DNA of 32,054 nt from CAYURP01 sp964447175 (GCA_964447175.1 CAYURP010000030.1:1-32054), one strand, 5' to 3'. Shown: positions 16,665 to 24,159, counted from the first letter of the stretch. The notes: generated by a model not told the origin, from the letters alone. A program made the numbers and translations.

Positions 16665-16821
16665 TGCAGGGATAAATTCCCCGCACTATGTACAGCTCAG
16701 CTATCACAATTTCATAGGGACGGGAATTCATCCCGTCTCGTAGTCTTTTGAGCGAGGATGAATTCCTCGCTCTATGAATAACTATACAAAATTTCATAGG
16801 GATGGGAATTTATCCCATCCC
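16665..16821 (+). repeat. Four REP-like palindromes downstream of MBL gene
   Basis: Units are TGCAGGG...CCCGCA (16665-16685, imperfect), GACGGG-AATTCA-TCCCGTC (16719-16737), GAGCGAGG...CCTCGCTC (16750-16772), and GGGATGGG-AATTTA-TCCCATCCC (16799-16821). Two begin CATAGGG. The second and fourth differ by a C-G to T-A swap on both arms, which preserves the stem. The rest of the 450-bp gap from 16649 to 17098 contains no gene but holds an inverted repeat and a sigma-54 promoter, listed separately. Confidence 0.8.
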
Positions 16822-16870
16822 ATTTTCTCAGTAACCTCAAAATTCTGCAGGATTAATCTGAACTCAAGAA

Positions 16871-16907
16871 TGCACAAATATCTGGGGGCTTGAACAATTT
16901 TTGTGCA
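16871..16907 (+). promoter_or_regulatory. Candidate activator-binding dyad (enhancer) for sigma-54 promoter
   Basis: TGCACAAA (16871-16878) and TTTGTGCA (16900-16907) are perfect inverted arms separated by 21 bp. The dyad centre is about 160 bp before the predicted transcription start of the sigma-54 promoter, the usual place for NtrC-family enhancer sites, and the TGCAC half-site recalls the NtrC consensus. No T run follows, so a terminator is less likely. The binding protein is not known; the regulator at 14513 is the nearest candidate. Confidence 0.45.
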
Positions 16908-17024
16908 GTGTATGATTTAATAGTTCCTTTTTGTAATTTAGGACATAAAATCCGATATTCAAAATTAATTGAAATTCAAAGGGTTAAGGGCTTTGTTTAA
17001 AGTTATATATTTGATTGAAACTTC

Positions 17025-17040
17025 TGGCATAGAAATTGCA
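17025..17040 (+). promoter_or_regulatory. Sigma-54 (RpoN) promoter, -24/-12 type
   Basis: TGGCATAGAAATTGCA has the invariant GG (17026-17027) and GC (17038-17039) exactly 10 bp apart and matches the TGGCAC-N5-TTGCA consensus at all but one base. Transcription should start near 17051, giving a leader of about 48 nt before the ATG at 17099, which has an AAAGGAG ribosome-binding site. This is the only convincing -24/-12 element seen in the intergenic regions. Confidence 0.8.
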
Positions 17041-17098
17041 AAAGTAATAAACTGGATCTTTGAGAAACGAGTTTTAGGGAGTTAAAAAAGGAGTAATA

Positions 17099-17986
17099 AT
17101 GAAAAGAAGAATATGGCAAATAGGTTTGGTTTTGGGGCTTTTGATTTTAATCTTAAGCTGCGAGAAGAAGGTTTATTATTATGATTACGATGAGATTTCT
17201 CCATCAAGACCTAAGGGTCTTTACAGTATTACCGGAGATGAAGCTGTTTATCTCTACTGGGAGGAGAACGATGAGGAGGATCTGAGAGGTTATATGGTCT
17301 ATCGCAGCAGAAGCGAGCAGGGTCCCTATAAGGCGATTGCTACTGTGAACAGAGCTGAATATGTGGATGAGGGTGAGGATGTAAAAAATGGCGTTACTTA
17401 CTGGTATGGAGTAACTGCTTTTGATTATGATGACAACGAATCTGATCTCTCCTATGTGACCTACGATACCCCCAGACCGGAAGGATGGGATGAAGTAATG
17501 CATGCCTATAACGTTCCTCCCTGGGCATCTGTTTCCGGTTTTGATTTCTCCCAGGGTGAGGTCGTTTCCTGGGACCTGGACCGAGCGGATATATTCTTAG
17601 AATATGATGACAATTATGGCGTTTTCTTCATCTGGGCTGCGGATTACCTGACGGATATCCAGGATTTCGGTTATACCGATGATATCGACGACGTGAATAT
17701 GGCCCCCGATACTGAAGTAGGATGGTCTGAACTGGGTTGGGTAGAGGTAATAAGTGGCCATACTTATCTGGTGTGGACCCGAAATGATCACTATGCAAAA
17801 CTGAGAGTGGCTGGTTTTACCAGAAGCTATGGAATTTTCTTTGACTGGGCCTGGCAGGTGGATCCCGGGAATCCGGAGCTTAAGGTAAGACCGCCACGTC
17901 AAGAAAGGGAGATCAATTCCAAACTCAATGTGATTCGTAAAGATTATGTGCAAGCAAACAAAATCAGAGGAACAAAAAATGACTAA
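17099..17986 (+). CDS. FN3-domain lipoprotein
   Basis: The 295-aa product has a lipoprotein signal peptide (MKRR start, hydrophobic core, lipobox ILSC with Cys21). A Tyr-rich linker leads to a fibronectin type III domain at about 36-122 (PSRPKGLYSITGDEAVYLYW; RGYMVYRS; GVTYWYGVTAFD). A Trp/Asp-rich beta domain of unknown type follows (about 135-265), and the last 30 residues are basic. FN3 domains in bacterial lipoproteins usually mediate surface or polymer binding. It is the first gene after the sigma-54 promoter and overlaps the next gene by 8 bp. The family of the C-terminal part is not recognised. Confidence 0.8.
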   Translation: MKRRIWQIGLVLGLLILILSCEKKVYYYDYDEISPSRPKGLYSITGDEAVYLYWEENDEEDLRGYMVYRSRSEQGPYKAIATVNRAEYVDEGEDVKNGVTYWYGVTAFDYDDNESDLSYVTYDTPRPEGWDEVMHAYNVPPWASVSGFDFSQGEVVSWDLDRADIFLEYDDNYGVFFIWAADYLTDIQDFGYTDDIDDVNMAPDTEVGWSELGWVEVISGHTYLVWTRNDHYAKLRVAGFTRSYGIFFDWAWQVDPGNPELKVRPPRQEREINSKLNVIRKDYVQANKIRGTKND

Positions 17987-18362
17987 GTCTAAAGTCATTC
18001 TAGCTATAATTTTGACGATGTCTTTTATTTTCATTGCCGGTTGCTTTACCTACATCAGCACCGGGTTTGGCATATATGGCGGTCACCGTTATCATCAGCC
18101 TCCCAGATACTGTTATGACTGTCATCGTAGTCCAGGCTGGACCAGGGTCTATATGGAATGCAGATTTTATGATTTCTACTTTATCGATAATGGCTACTGG
18201 TACAGACCCAAAAGAGGCAAGGACAGAATCTACGTTTTCAAAGATTATAATTACATAAAGGATAAGGAATTCAAGAACTATTATGAAAGACGCTGGTTAA
18301 AAGAAAAAGAAAGGAAAAAAATAGAGACTCAGGAAAAGGTGGAAAGAAGAAGGAAAAGATAA
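17979..18362 (+). CDS. Small lipoprotein with a CXXCH motif
   Basis: The 127-aa product starts at ATG 17979, which follows AGAGGAA and gives a textbook lipoprotein signal (lipobox IAGC, Cys22); the upstream in-frame ATG at 17946 would add eleven polar residues in front of it. The mature part has C45-Y-D-C48-H49, a canonical c-type haem attachment motif, then a Tyr/Phe/Trp-rich stretch (FYDFYFIDNGYWYRP) and a highly basic, helical tail ending RRRKR. I do not recognise a family beyond general resemblance to aromatic-rich exported proteins. The motif could instead bind a metal or form a disulfide. It overlaps the preceding gene by 8 bp, so translation is coupled. Confidence 0.75.
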   Translation: MTKSKVILAIILTMSFIFIAGCFTYISTGFGIYGGHRYHQPPRYCYDCHRSPGWTRVYMECRFYDFYFIDNGYWYRPKRGKDRIYVFKDYNYIKDKEFKNYYERRWLKEKERKKIETQEKVERRRKR

Positions 18363-18384
18363 ACCTCAAAGGATGGTGATTAAG

Positions 18385-19677
18385 ATGAAAAAGCTTTTAA
18401 AAGTAACTTTACTGGTTTTAATCCTGGGTTTGGTTTTCAGACCTGCCTTGGCCCAGGATGAGTACTACCCGGATGACGAATTTGCCTCTTCTGCCGATTT
18501 GGAGGTTGACGTCTGGGTTGATAGGGGAGATGGGTCGGTTTATAATCCCGGGGATGAGATAGAGATTTTATTTGAGACCTCTCAGGATTGTTACGTGGTG
18601 ATCTATAATATAGATACCAGGGGCTATGTGAATATCCTTTATCCCTATGATCATACGGACTCCCCCTGGGTGGAGGGAAACCAGATCCATCGGATTCCCG
18701 GATCATACAATGATTACGATTTAAGGGTGGATGGTCCAGACGGGGTGGAATATATCCAGGCCATTGCCTCCCTGGAGCCGATAGTGCTGCCAGACTGGCC
18801 CAGATATGTAGGAGGAATGGGAGAGGATCACCTGGACATAACCGTCCTGAGATTGGAGGATGAGGATCCTTATGATTTTATGGAAACCATAAATTATAAC
18901 ATTATCAGAGGTGATGATTATGCCACTGATCTTTGCATCTTTAACGTGGATTATCCGCATCCCAGATGGTATTATCATCCCCAGGTCTACTGGACAGATC
19001 GTCCCTGGTATTATCCCATGGGAGAGGTCTATATCGGGTGTCCCTTTGGTGCCGAGGTCTACATCGACGGCATGTTTTACGGAATTTGCCCCATTACCGT
19101 TCCGTCTTTAATCTGCGGGCGACACTGGGTCACGGTTTACTGGTTCGGCTGCAGAGTGTGGTGGGATTGGGTGCATATCTATCCGGACAGAACCATCAGG
19201 ATAAGAGCCGATTTCCCCAGAAGGTACAGGTTTGTTCATGATGGAGTGATAAAGAAAGAATACAGGATCAGGAAAGACAAAGGGCTCCTCAGTGGTGGAA
19301 AAACCATTAGGGTCAAGGAGCGGGAATATAAAGTAAACCAGAAAAGTAATGTGAAAACTTACAAAACGGAAAAGTATGTAAAGAAAAATGAAGCTGGATT
19401 AGACGGAAAAGGCGGGAAAAAGTATAATGAAATTTCCACCAGGTCCAATATTAAAAAGGAAAAGAAAGTTAAAGTAATTAAGGAACAGGAGAAGAAAAAG
19501 AATAAAAGCACTGCAACAATTAAGAAGAACAAAAAACAGGAAGATTCTTCAGCTAAGTTAAAAAAGAAAGAGGTCAAAAGAACAGAGAAAGCCAGCATTA
19601 AAAAAGCAGAACCGATTAAAAGGACGGTAAAAGCTAAAAAGAGCGAAGCCAAAAAGATACCTAAAAGGAAAAGATAA
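18385..19677 (+). CDS. Secreted DUF4384 + PEGA protein with lysine-rich tail
   Basis: The 430-aa product is called from ATG 18385, which has GGTGAT at a proper distance; the ATG at 18373 sits directly on its AAAGG. Signal peptide cleavage is likely after PALA (residue 23). Residues about 35-165 match DUF4384 (VDRGDGSVYNPGDEIEILF; CYVVIYNID; VNILYP), and about 213-275 form a PEGA-type domain (GAEVYIDGMFYGICPITVP). From about residue 285 the protein is low-complexity and roughly one third Lys. PEGA and DUF4384 domains are common in exported envelope proteins. The basic tail could bind acidic polymers, peptidoglycan or LPS, which is inference. It follows the CXXCH lipoprotein by 22 bp. Confidence 0.82.
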   Translation: MKKLLKVTLLVLILGLVFRPALAQDEYYPDDEFASSADLEVDVWVDRGDGSVYNPGDEIEILFETSQDCYVVIYNIDTRGYVNILYPYDHTDSPWVEGNQIHRIPGSYNDYDLRVDGPDGVEYIQAIASLEPIVLPDWPRYVGGMGEDHLDITVLRLEDEDPYDFMETINYNIIRGDDYATDLCIFNVDYPHPRWYYHPQVYWTDRPWYYPMGEVYIGCPFGAEVYIDGMFYGICPITVPSLICGRHWVTVYWFGCRVWWDWVHIYPDRTIRIRADFPRRYRFVHDGVIKKEYRIRKDKGLLSGGKTIRVKEREYKVNQKSNVKTYKTEKYVKKNEAGLDGKGGKKYNEISTRSNIKKEKKVKVIKEQEKKKNKSTATIKKNKKQEDSSAKLKKKEVKRTEKASIKKAEPIKRTVKAKKSEAKKIPKRKR

Positions 19678-19682
19678 AATTG

Positions 19683-19710
19683 TTGATAAACACAAAGTTT
19701 AGTTTATATT
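19683..19710 (+). promoter_or_regulatory. Sigma-70-type promoter before Lys-rich protein gene
   Basis: TTGATA at 19683-19688 (five of six) and TATATT at 19705-19710 (five of six) are 16 bp apart. A GAGGTGA ribosome-binding site lies at 19721-19727 before the ATG at 19734. The gene may therefore be expressed separately from the sigma-54 operon that precedes it by only 56 bp. Confidence 0.5.
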
Positions 19711-19733
19711 GTAAATTAACGAGGTGAAGTTAA

Positions 19734-20183
19734 ATGAAGAAAACTCTAACGTTATTTTTGTGTTTTGTGATTTTGCTTGTTTTTCTTCCCAATGCCTGGG
19801 GCATAGACAGGATACCCAAGGATGATGATAAAAAGAAATCAGAGGAAAAGGCTCAGCCTGATTCTCAGAAAAAGGGGGAAGCAAAAGAAAAATCCAAACC
19901 CGGGATTGACAGCACGGATAAACTGAAAAGCACAAAAGAGGCTCAACCAGAAAAGAAGAAAGAGGAAAAAAAGGAAAGGGAGTCTTTGCTGGATAAGCTT
20001 TTAAAGAAGAAAAAAAGTGAGAAAAAATACGACTATTTTCAGGATAAAAATAAAGACGGAGTGGATGATCGGGTAGAGAAGTATAAGAAAGTGAAACCCA
20101 TAAAAAAGAAACTACCTCCCTCTGAGAAAAAGGAGAAATCCAAAGAGAAACCGGAAAAGAAATCCAGGGAGAAAAGCAAATAA
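19734..20183 (+). CDS. Secreted Lys/Glu-rich protein with Ca-binding-like loop
   Basis: The 149-aa product has a signal peptide (MKKTLTLFLCFVILLVFLPNAWG, cleavage after about residue 23). The rest is low-complexity Lys/Glu/Asp/Ser sequence. The exception is YFQDKNKDGVDDRVEKY near residues 100-117, which has the D-x-N-x-D-G-x-D-D spacing of thrombospondin-type-3, dockerin and EF-hand-like calcium loops. No known family is recognised. Composition resembles the tail of the preceding DUF4384/PEGA protein, so the two may act at the same site in the envelope. It ends 4 bp from the convergent Lrp-type gene. Confidence 0.65.
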   Translation: MKKTLTLFLCFVILLVFLPNAWGIDRIPKDDDKKKSEEKAQPDSQKKGEAKEKSKPGIDSTDKLKSTKEAQPEKKKEEKKERESLLDKLLKKKKSEKKYDYFQDKNKDGVDDRVEKYKKVKPIKKKLPPSEKKEKSKEKPEKKSREKSK

Positions 20184-20187
20184 GTCT

Positions 20188-20421
20188 TTACTCAAAAGCC
20201 AGAAGGGTGGTAGTTTTTAGAATTCCCGGCAAAGAGTGAATCTCCTCAGCCACAATCCTGGAAATCTCTTTATAGTTTTTCGCTTCTATCATTCCGATGG
20301 CATCGTAGGGACCAGCTACGGAATAAGCTGACGTGATATGCGGCTTTTTCTGGAGCTTTTTGATATTAGCTTCAATATTTTCCCTTTTCATCTCGATAAG
20401 AACAAATGCTTTTATTCCCAT
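20188..20421 (-). CDS. Stand-alone Lrp/AsnC effector-binding (RAM) domain protein
   Basis: The 77-aa product starts at the ATG complementary to 20419-20421, which has AAAGGAG 8 bp upstream; the 13-codon extension to 20460 is not supported by a ribosome-binding site. The sequence IKAFVLIEMK ... ITSAYSVAGPYDAIGMIEA ... LPGILKTTTLLAFE is the beta-alpha-beta ligand-binding fold of Lrp/AsnC regulators without the DNA-binding helix-turn-helix. Such stand-alone domains bind amino acids and may modify full-length Lrp proteins. It is the only minus-strand gene here and is divergent from the nuclease gene at 20559. Confidence 0.85.
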   Translation of the reverse strand: MGIKAFVLIEMKRENIEANIKKLQKKPHITSAYSVAGPYDAIGMIEAKNYKEISRIVAEEIHSLPGILKTTTLLAFE

Positions 20422-20501
20422 TTCCCAACTCCTTTTTTTAAGGCATTCTATTTTGTTCAATCGGGAGATAATACCTTTGGTTTAACCCAAAATTAACTGA
20501 A

Positions 20502-20514
20502 ATGAAATTTTCAT
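20502..20514. promoter_or_regulatory. Short palindrome in divergent intergenic region
   Basis: ATGAAA-T-TTTCAT is a perfect 13-bp palindrome within an AT-rich region between the minus-strand Lrp-type gene and the plus-strand nuclease gene. It could be an operator for either; no clear -35/-10 pair could be placed next to it. The evidence is limited to symmetry and position. Confidence 0.25.
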
Positions 20515-20558
20515 ATTCAAAATTTAGTATGCGTATATGGTTTTAAAAGGGAGTTTTC

Positions 20559-21782
20559 ATGCCACTTTATTCTCATTCCAGACTTCAAACTTATGAGAAT
20601 TGTCCTCTGCAGTTCAAATACAGGTATGTGGAGAAAATAGAAATCAAGGTGGTGGAGACTATTGAGATCTTTCTGGGCTCCAGAGTTCACGAGGCTTTAG
20701 AAAAGCTATATCGGGACCTGAGGATGACTAAAAAGACCTCCCTGGACGAGTTGGTTTCCCATTACAATCAGATCTGGGAAAAAAACTGGCTGGACTCGAT
20801 TCTGGTGGTGCGAAAGGAATACAATCCGGAACACTATCGAAAGCTGGGAGAGAAATGCCTCAGGGATTATTATCATCGCTATCAACCTTTTGACCAGGGG
20901 AAAACACTGGGAACCGAACAGATAATTCTGATCCATTTGGATGATGAGGGAAAATATAAAATCAGAGGATTTATCGACAGGGTGGTTTTTGCCGGGGATG
21001 GACATTATGAGATCCACGACTACAAAACGTCGGGGCATCTGCCGGATCAATCCATATTGGATTCTGATAGGCAGTTGGCACTATATCAGATCGGGGTGGA
21101 GAATAAATGGAGGGATGTAAAATATGTCGACCTGGTCTGGCATTATCTGGTTTACGACAAAGAGATGAGATCGCAAAGGACAAAAGATGAATTAAAGGAG
21201 CTTAAGGCTAAGACCATAGGTTTGATAAACCACATCGAGAAGATGAAAAAGGATGATAAGTTTCCCCCTCGCGAATCTAACCTTTGCGACTGGTGCCAGT
21301 TCTATTCCATCTGCCCGACTAAAAAGCATTTCTATCAAGTGGAACTGCTTCCCCCGGAGGATTATCTTAAAGATGGCGGGGTGCAGCTGGTCAACAAATA
21401 CGTGGACTTGAAGAGAAAAAGAAGTGAACTGGAATCGGAGAAAAAAAACATAGAGGAGCTGATATACAATTACGTTAAAAATGAAAATCTTCAGGTGATA
21501 AGGGGAAGCGATTTCAAGCTGAATGTGAAAATAGAGGAGAAAGATAAGCTCCCTACAAAAAAGGTAAGCCCTGAGGATTGGGAAGAATTAGAAAGACTGA
21601 TAAAAAATCTAAAAAAATGGGACGAGGTATCCAAGCTCGACCCTTATCTGCTTTTAGGTAAAATTAAAAATGAAGCCTGGGATAAGGAAACCATCGAAAA
21701 ATTAAAAAAATTCCTGATAAAAGAAGAGGAAAAGAGAATCTACACCTCAAGATTAAGGGACGAAAATAAGCTGTCGGATTGA
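20559..21782 (+). CDS. Fe-S PD-(D/E)XK nuclease, RecB/AddB-like
   Basis: The 407-aa protein shows the PDDEXK_1 layout: SRLQTYENCPLQFKYRY at the start, His44 in the SRVHEALEKL helix, Asp140 in RGFIDRV, the catalytic strand EIHDYKTS (Asp154 and Lys156), and the QLALYQIG helix. Cys15 together with C243-x2-C246-x5-C252 forms the four-cysteine iron-sulfur staple known from AddB, Cas4 and Dna2 nucleases. The C-terminal ~140 residues are helical and charged. No helicase is fused or adjacent, and no cas genes are nearby, so its role in repair or defence is open. An AAAGGGAG-like site precedes the ATG. Confidence 0.87.
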   Translation: MPLYSHSRLQTYENCPLQFKYRYVEKIEIKVVETIEIFLGSRVHEALEKLYRDLRMTKKTSLDELVSHYNQIWEKNWLDSILVVRKEYNPEHYRKLGEKCLRDYYHRYQPFDQGKTLGTEQIILIHLDDEGKYKIRGFIDRVVFAGDGHYEIHDYKTSGHLPDQSILDSDRQLALYQIGVENKWRDVKYVDLVWHYLVYDKEMRSQRTKDELKELKAKTIGLINHIEKMKKDDKFPPRESNLCDWCQFYSICPTKKHFYQVELLPPEDYLKDGGVQLVNKYVDLKRKRSELESEKKNIEELIYNYVKNENLQVIRGSDFKLNVKIEEKDKLPTKKVSPEDWEELERLIKNLKKWDEVSKLDPYLLLGKIKNEAWDKETIEKLKKFLIKEEEKRIYTSRLRDENKLSD

Positions 21783-21862
21783 ACCCGCTTTTCCAATTAC
21801 CCGACTAAAAAGGTCGTATTTAATTAGGAATTGATATCATTTGTAAAAAGAGATAAAGCATC

Positions 21863-22765
21863 TTGAAGAAATCTAAAGTTATTATTGTTCGAACGTTGAA
21901 GGTATTTAAGAATTCCGAGAAGGTCGATTTCAATCTTCTTCAAGAAATGGTTGAAAAAGCTCTTTTAGCTTTAACCAATGAAAAGGATTCGAGGGAGGCT
22001 TTGTTTCATTTCTACAATCCGAGCGATCGTATCGGAATGAAAGTTAACTGCCTGGGAGGGAAGAAGGTAGCCACCAGCCCTGAAGTGGTCTATGCAACCT
22101 TTAATCTATTTAGAAAGGCGGGTTTTGATGATAAAAAATTTTTGGTCTGGGATAGATCCAACCGGGAGCTAAAGGATGCTGGTTTCTCACTTAATTCCAA
22201 CTCCGGGGGACTAAAGTGCTATGGCACTGACTCCAGTGACGTAGGTTATGCTCAGGATTTCATAACCCACAGGGATGTGGGAAGCCTTTTAACTAATATT
22301 ATGACCGATCGAACCAACCTGCAGTTAAACGTTCCCATACTAAAAGATCACACCTTAGCTGGTGTTACCTGTGCTTTAAAAAACTTTTTCGGTGCTATTC
22401 ATAATCCCAACAAATACCATGGAAACGGCTGTGATCCTTTTGTGGCTGACCTTAATTCCATCCCCCAGATAAGAAATCAACAAAAGCTGATAGTAGTGGA
22501 TGCTTTGCGAATTCAGTATCATGGTGGCCCGGCTTATCATCCCCAGTGGTATGAGAACTATGGAGCAATAATTGCTGGTTCAGATCCGGTGGCAGTCGAT
22601 TTCATTGGGTACGGGATCATTGATGAGATCAGAAAAAAACATAATCTTCCTTCATTGGAAAAAGCAGGAAGAAAGCCCAATTATATTTTCACAGCGGCTG
22701 ATCCTGAACATAATCTGGGCAATACCGCATTGGAAAATATCGAGCTGGTGGAGATCAATCTGTAA
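21863..22765 (+). CDS. DUF362 domain protein
   Basis: The 300-aa product has the DUF362 course: an N-terminal KVIIVRT strand, GMKVNCLGGK, VWDRSNREL, a NVPILKDHTLAGVTCALKNFFGAI block and a GSDPVAVDFIGYGIIDE motif near the end. The start is TTG, needed to keep the first beta-strand; only a weak AGAG lies upstream. No ferredoxin-type cysteine cluster, which some members carry, is present. The last base of its TAA stop is the first base of the next ATG (TAATG), so translation of the radical SAM gene is coupled to it. The biochemical function of DUF362 is not established. Confidence 0.85.
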   Translation: MKKSKVIIVRTLKVFKNSEKVDFNLLQEMVEKALLALTNEKDSREALFHFYNPSDRIGMKVNCLGGKKVATSPEVVYATFNLFRKAGFDDKKFLVWDRSNRELKDAGFSLNSNSGGLKCYGTDSSDVGYAQDFITHRDVGSLLTNIMTDRTNLQLNVPILKDHTLAGVTCALKNFFGAIHNPNKYHGNGCDPFVADLNSIPQIRNQQKLIVVDALRIQYHGGPAYHPQWYENYGAIIAGSDPVAVDFIGYGIIDEIRKKHNLPSLEKAGRKPNYIFTAADPEHNLGNTALENIELVEINL

Positions 22766-23913
22766 TGAAACTAAATAGAAGAAAATTTATAAAGTGTTCC
22801 TTGGCTGCAGCAGGATGCGCTTTGGCACCTCAGTTCTTGACCGGATCTGACCCTTTTAATTTCATTCCCCAGGCTTATGCCCAGATCCGCGCCACGGACC
22901 TTTCACACGTGGAGGCTATGTATTACAAGAAGCTGGATTATAAAGAGGTGGAATGTGAACTCTGTCCCAGGAAATGTAAGGTGGGAAACAAGGAAAGGGG
23001 TTATTGCGGGGTCAGGGAAAATGAAGAAGGAACCTACTATACTCTGGTTCATTCCCGGGTCTGCTCTGCCGGTGTGGACCCCATTGAGAAGAAACCATTT
23101 TTTCATTACCTGCCTGGAACAAAAGCCTTCTCCATCGCTACTGCTGGCTGCAATATGAACTGTAAATTCTGCCAGAACTGGCAGATCTCCCAGGTCAGAC
23201 CGGAACAGGTTGAGAACTATTATCTTCCTCCGGAAGAGGTTGCCCGTTACGCAAAGGGCAATGACTGTGTTTCCATTGCCTACACCTATTCTGAGCCTGT
23301 CATTTTCTATGAATATATGCTGGACTGTGCCCGGGCAGGTCATAAGGATGGTCTTAAAAGCGTAATTGTCACTGCTGGATATATAGAGCACGATCCCCTG
23401 GTGGAGTTATGCAAAAATCTGGATGCGGTCAAAGTCGATTTCAAAGGATTCACAGAGAAATACTATAAGGAGGTTTGCAGCTGTGAGCTAAAACCCATAA
23501 TGGACGTGCTGGTCGAGTTAAAGAAGATCGGCATCTGGACTGAGATAGTCTATCTTATGGTTCCCACCTTAAACGATGATATGAAAGATATCAAGAGGAT
23601 GTGTGAGTGGATGAAAACCGATCTGGGCACGGATGTTCCCTTGCATTTAACTCGTTTTCATCCTATGTATCTGCTTAAGAACTTACCTCCCACCCCTGTT
23701 TCCAGTTTGGAGCAGGCTCGTCAGATCGCCCTGGAGACCGGGTTGAACTATGTTTATGTTGGCAACGTTCCAGGACATGAGGCGGAAAACACTTACTGCC
23801 ACAAATGCGGAAAGATCGTGGTGGGTCGAATCGGCTATAGCATTACCCAGATGAATTTAAATAATGGAAAATGTAAATTCTGCGGCGAGCCCATCCCAGG
23901 AGTATGGAGTTAA
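22765..23913 (+). CDS. amrS: Tat-exported AmmeMemoRadiSam-type radical SAM enzyme
   Basis: The 382-aa protein starts with a twin-arginine signal (N4-R5-R6-K-F-I-K, hydrophobic LAAAGCALA, cleavage after AYA at residue 39). The mature part has a Cys-rich segment (C64, C67, C71, C81), then the radical SAM cluster C129-NMN-C133-KF-C136, the TAYTYSEP-like stretch IAYTYSEPVIF, HLTRFHP, and two CxxC pairs at the C-terminus (CHKC and CKFC) suggesting a zinc ribbon. This matches radical SAM enzymes of the AmmeMemoRadiSam group, but AMMECR1 and Memo partners are not in the window. The 1-bp TAATG overlap ties it to the DUF362 gene. Export would place a SAM-dependent Fe-S enzyme outside the cytoplasm, which is unusual. 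Confidence 0.85.
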   Translation: MKLNRRKFIKCSLAAAGCALAPQFLTGSDPFNFIPQAYAQIRATDLSHVEAMYYKKLDYKEVECELCPRKCKVGNKERGYCGVRENEEGTYYTLVHSRVCSAGVDPIEKKPFFHYLPGTKAFSIATAGCNMNCKFCQNWQISQVRPEQVENYYLPPEEVARYAKGNDCVSIAYTYSEPVIFYEYMLDCARAGHKDGLKSVIVTAGYIEHDPLVELCKNLDAVKVDFKGFTEKYYKEVCSCELKPIMDVLVELKKIGIWTEIVYLMVPTLNDDMKDIKRMCEWMKTDLGTDVPLHLTRFHPMYLLKNLPPTPVSSLEQARQIALETGLNYVYVGNVPGHEAENTYCHKCGKIVVGRIGYSITQMNLNNGKCKFCGEPIPGVWS

Positions 23914-23949
23914 TTTCCCAATCTCCTAAAATTGAGTTGGAAGATTTTA

Positions 23950-24000
23950 TAGGCACAGGTTTATCTGTGCTATAATGAGCACGAATAAATTCGTGCCTAC
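23950..24000 (+). repeat. TAGGCAC palindromic repeat, copy A
   Basis: The 51-bp unit has outer arms TAGGCAC and GTGCCTA; each half is also palindromic (GCACAGGTTTATCTGTGC and GCACGAATAAATTCGTGC). It can thus form one long imperfect hairpin or two small ones. Two further copies follow at 24101-24146 and 24230-24281. The rest of the 395-bp gap (23914-24308) holds a small hairpin, a terminator-like stem and a promoter, and no credible gene. Confidence 0.88.
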
Positions 24001-24069
24001 AATCTTACAAGTTAACGGTAAACGGAAAACAGTAAACTGATAACTGATAACAGGCAATGGAATTGGAGT

Positions 24070-24087
24070 GTGAACCTTCAGGTTCAC
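24070..24087 (+). repeat. GTGAACC hairpin
   Basis: GTGAACCTTCAGGTTCAC is a perfect 7-bp stem with a TTCA loop. It has no T run, so it is not an obvious terminator. It belongs to the same repeat-filled gap as the TAGGCAC-type units. Confidence 0.7.
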
Positions 24088-24100
24088 TATATGTTTGTAT

Positions 24101-24146
24101 TTACAGATTTATTTGTGCAAAAAAGCACGAATAAATTCGTGCCTAC
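24101..24146 (+). repeat. TAGGCAC palindromic repeat, copy B
   Basis: The right arm GCACGAATAAATTCGTGC followed by CTACA is identical to copies A and C. The left arm is decayed to ACAGATTTATTTGTGC, and the TAGG start is lost. Direct orientation with the other copies. Confidence 0.85.
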
Positions 24147-24159
24147 AAAATTCCCAAGT

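Noticed and set aside
16871..16907. Inverted repeat as a transcription terminator
   Set aside because: The loop is 21 bases and no T run follows; position relative to the sigma-54 promoter fits an enhancer better.
18373..18387. ATG at 18373 as start of the DUF4384/PEGA protein
   Set aside because: Its AAAGG abuts the codon, while ATG 18385 has GGTGAT at normal distance and a typical MKKLL signal start.
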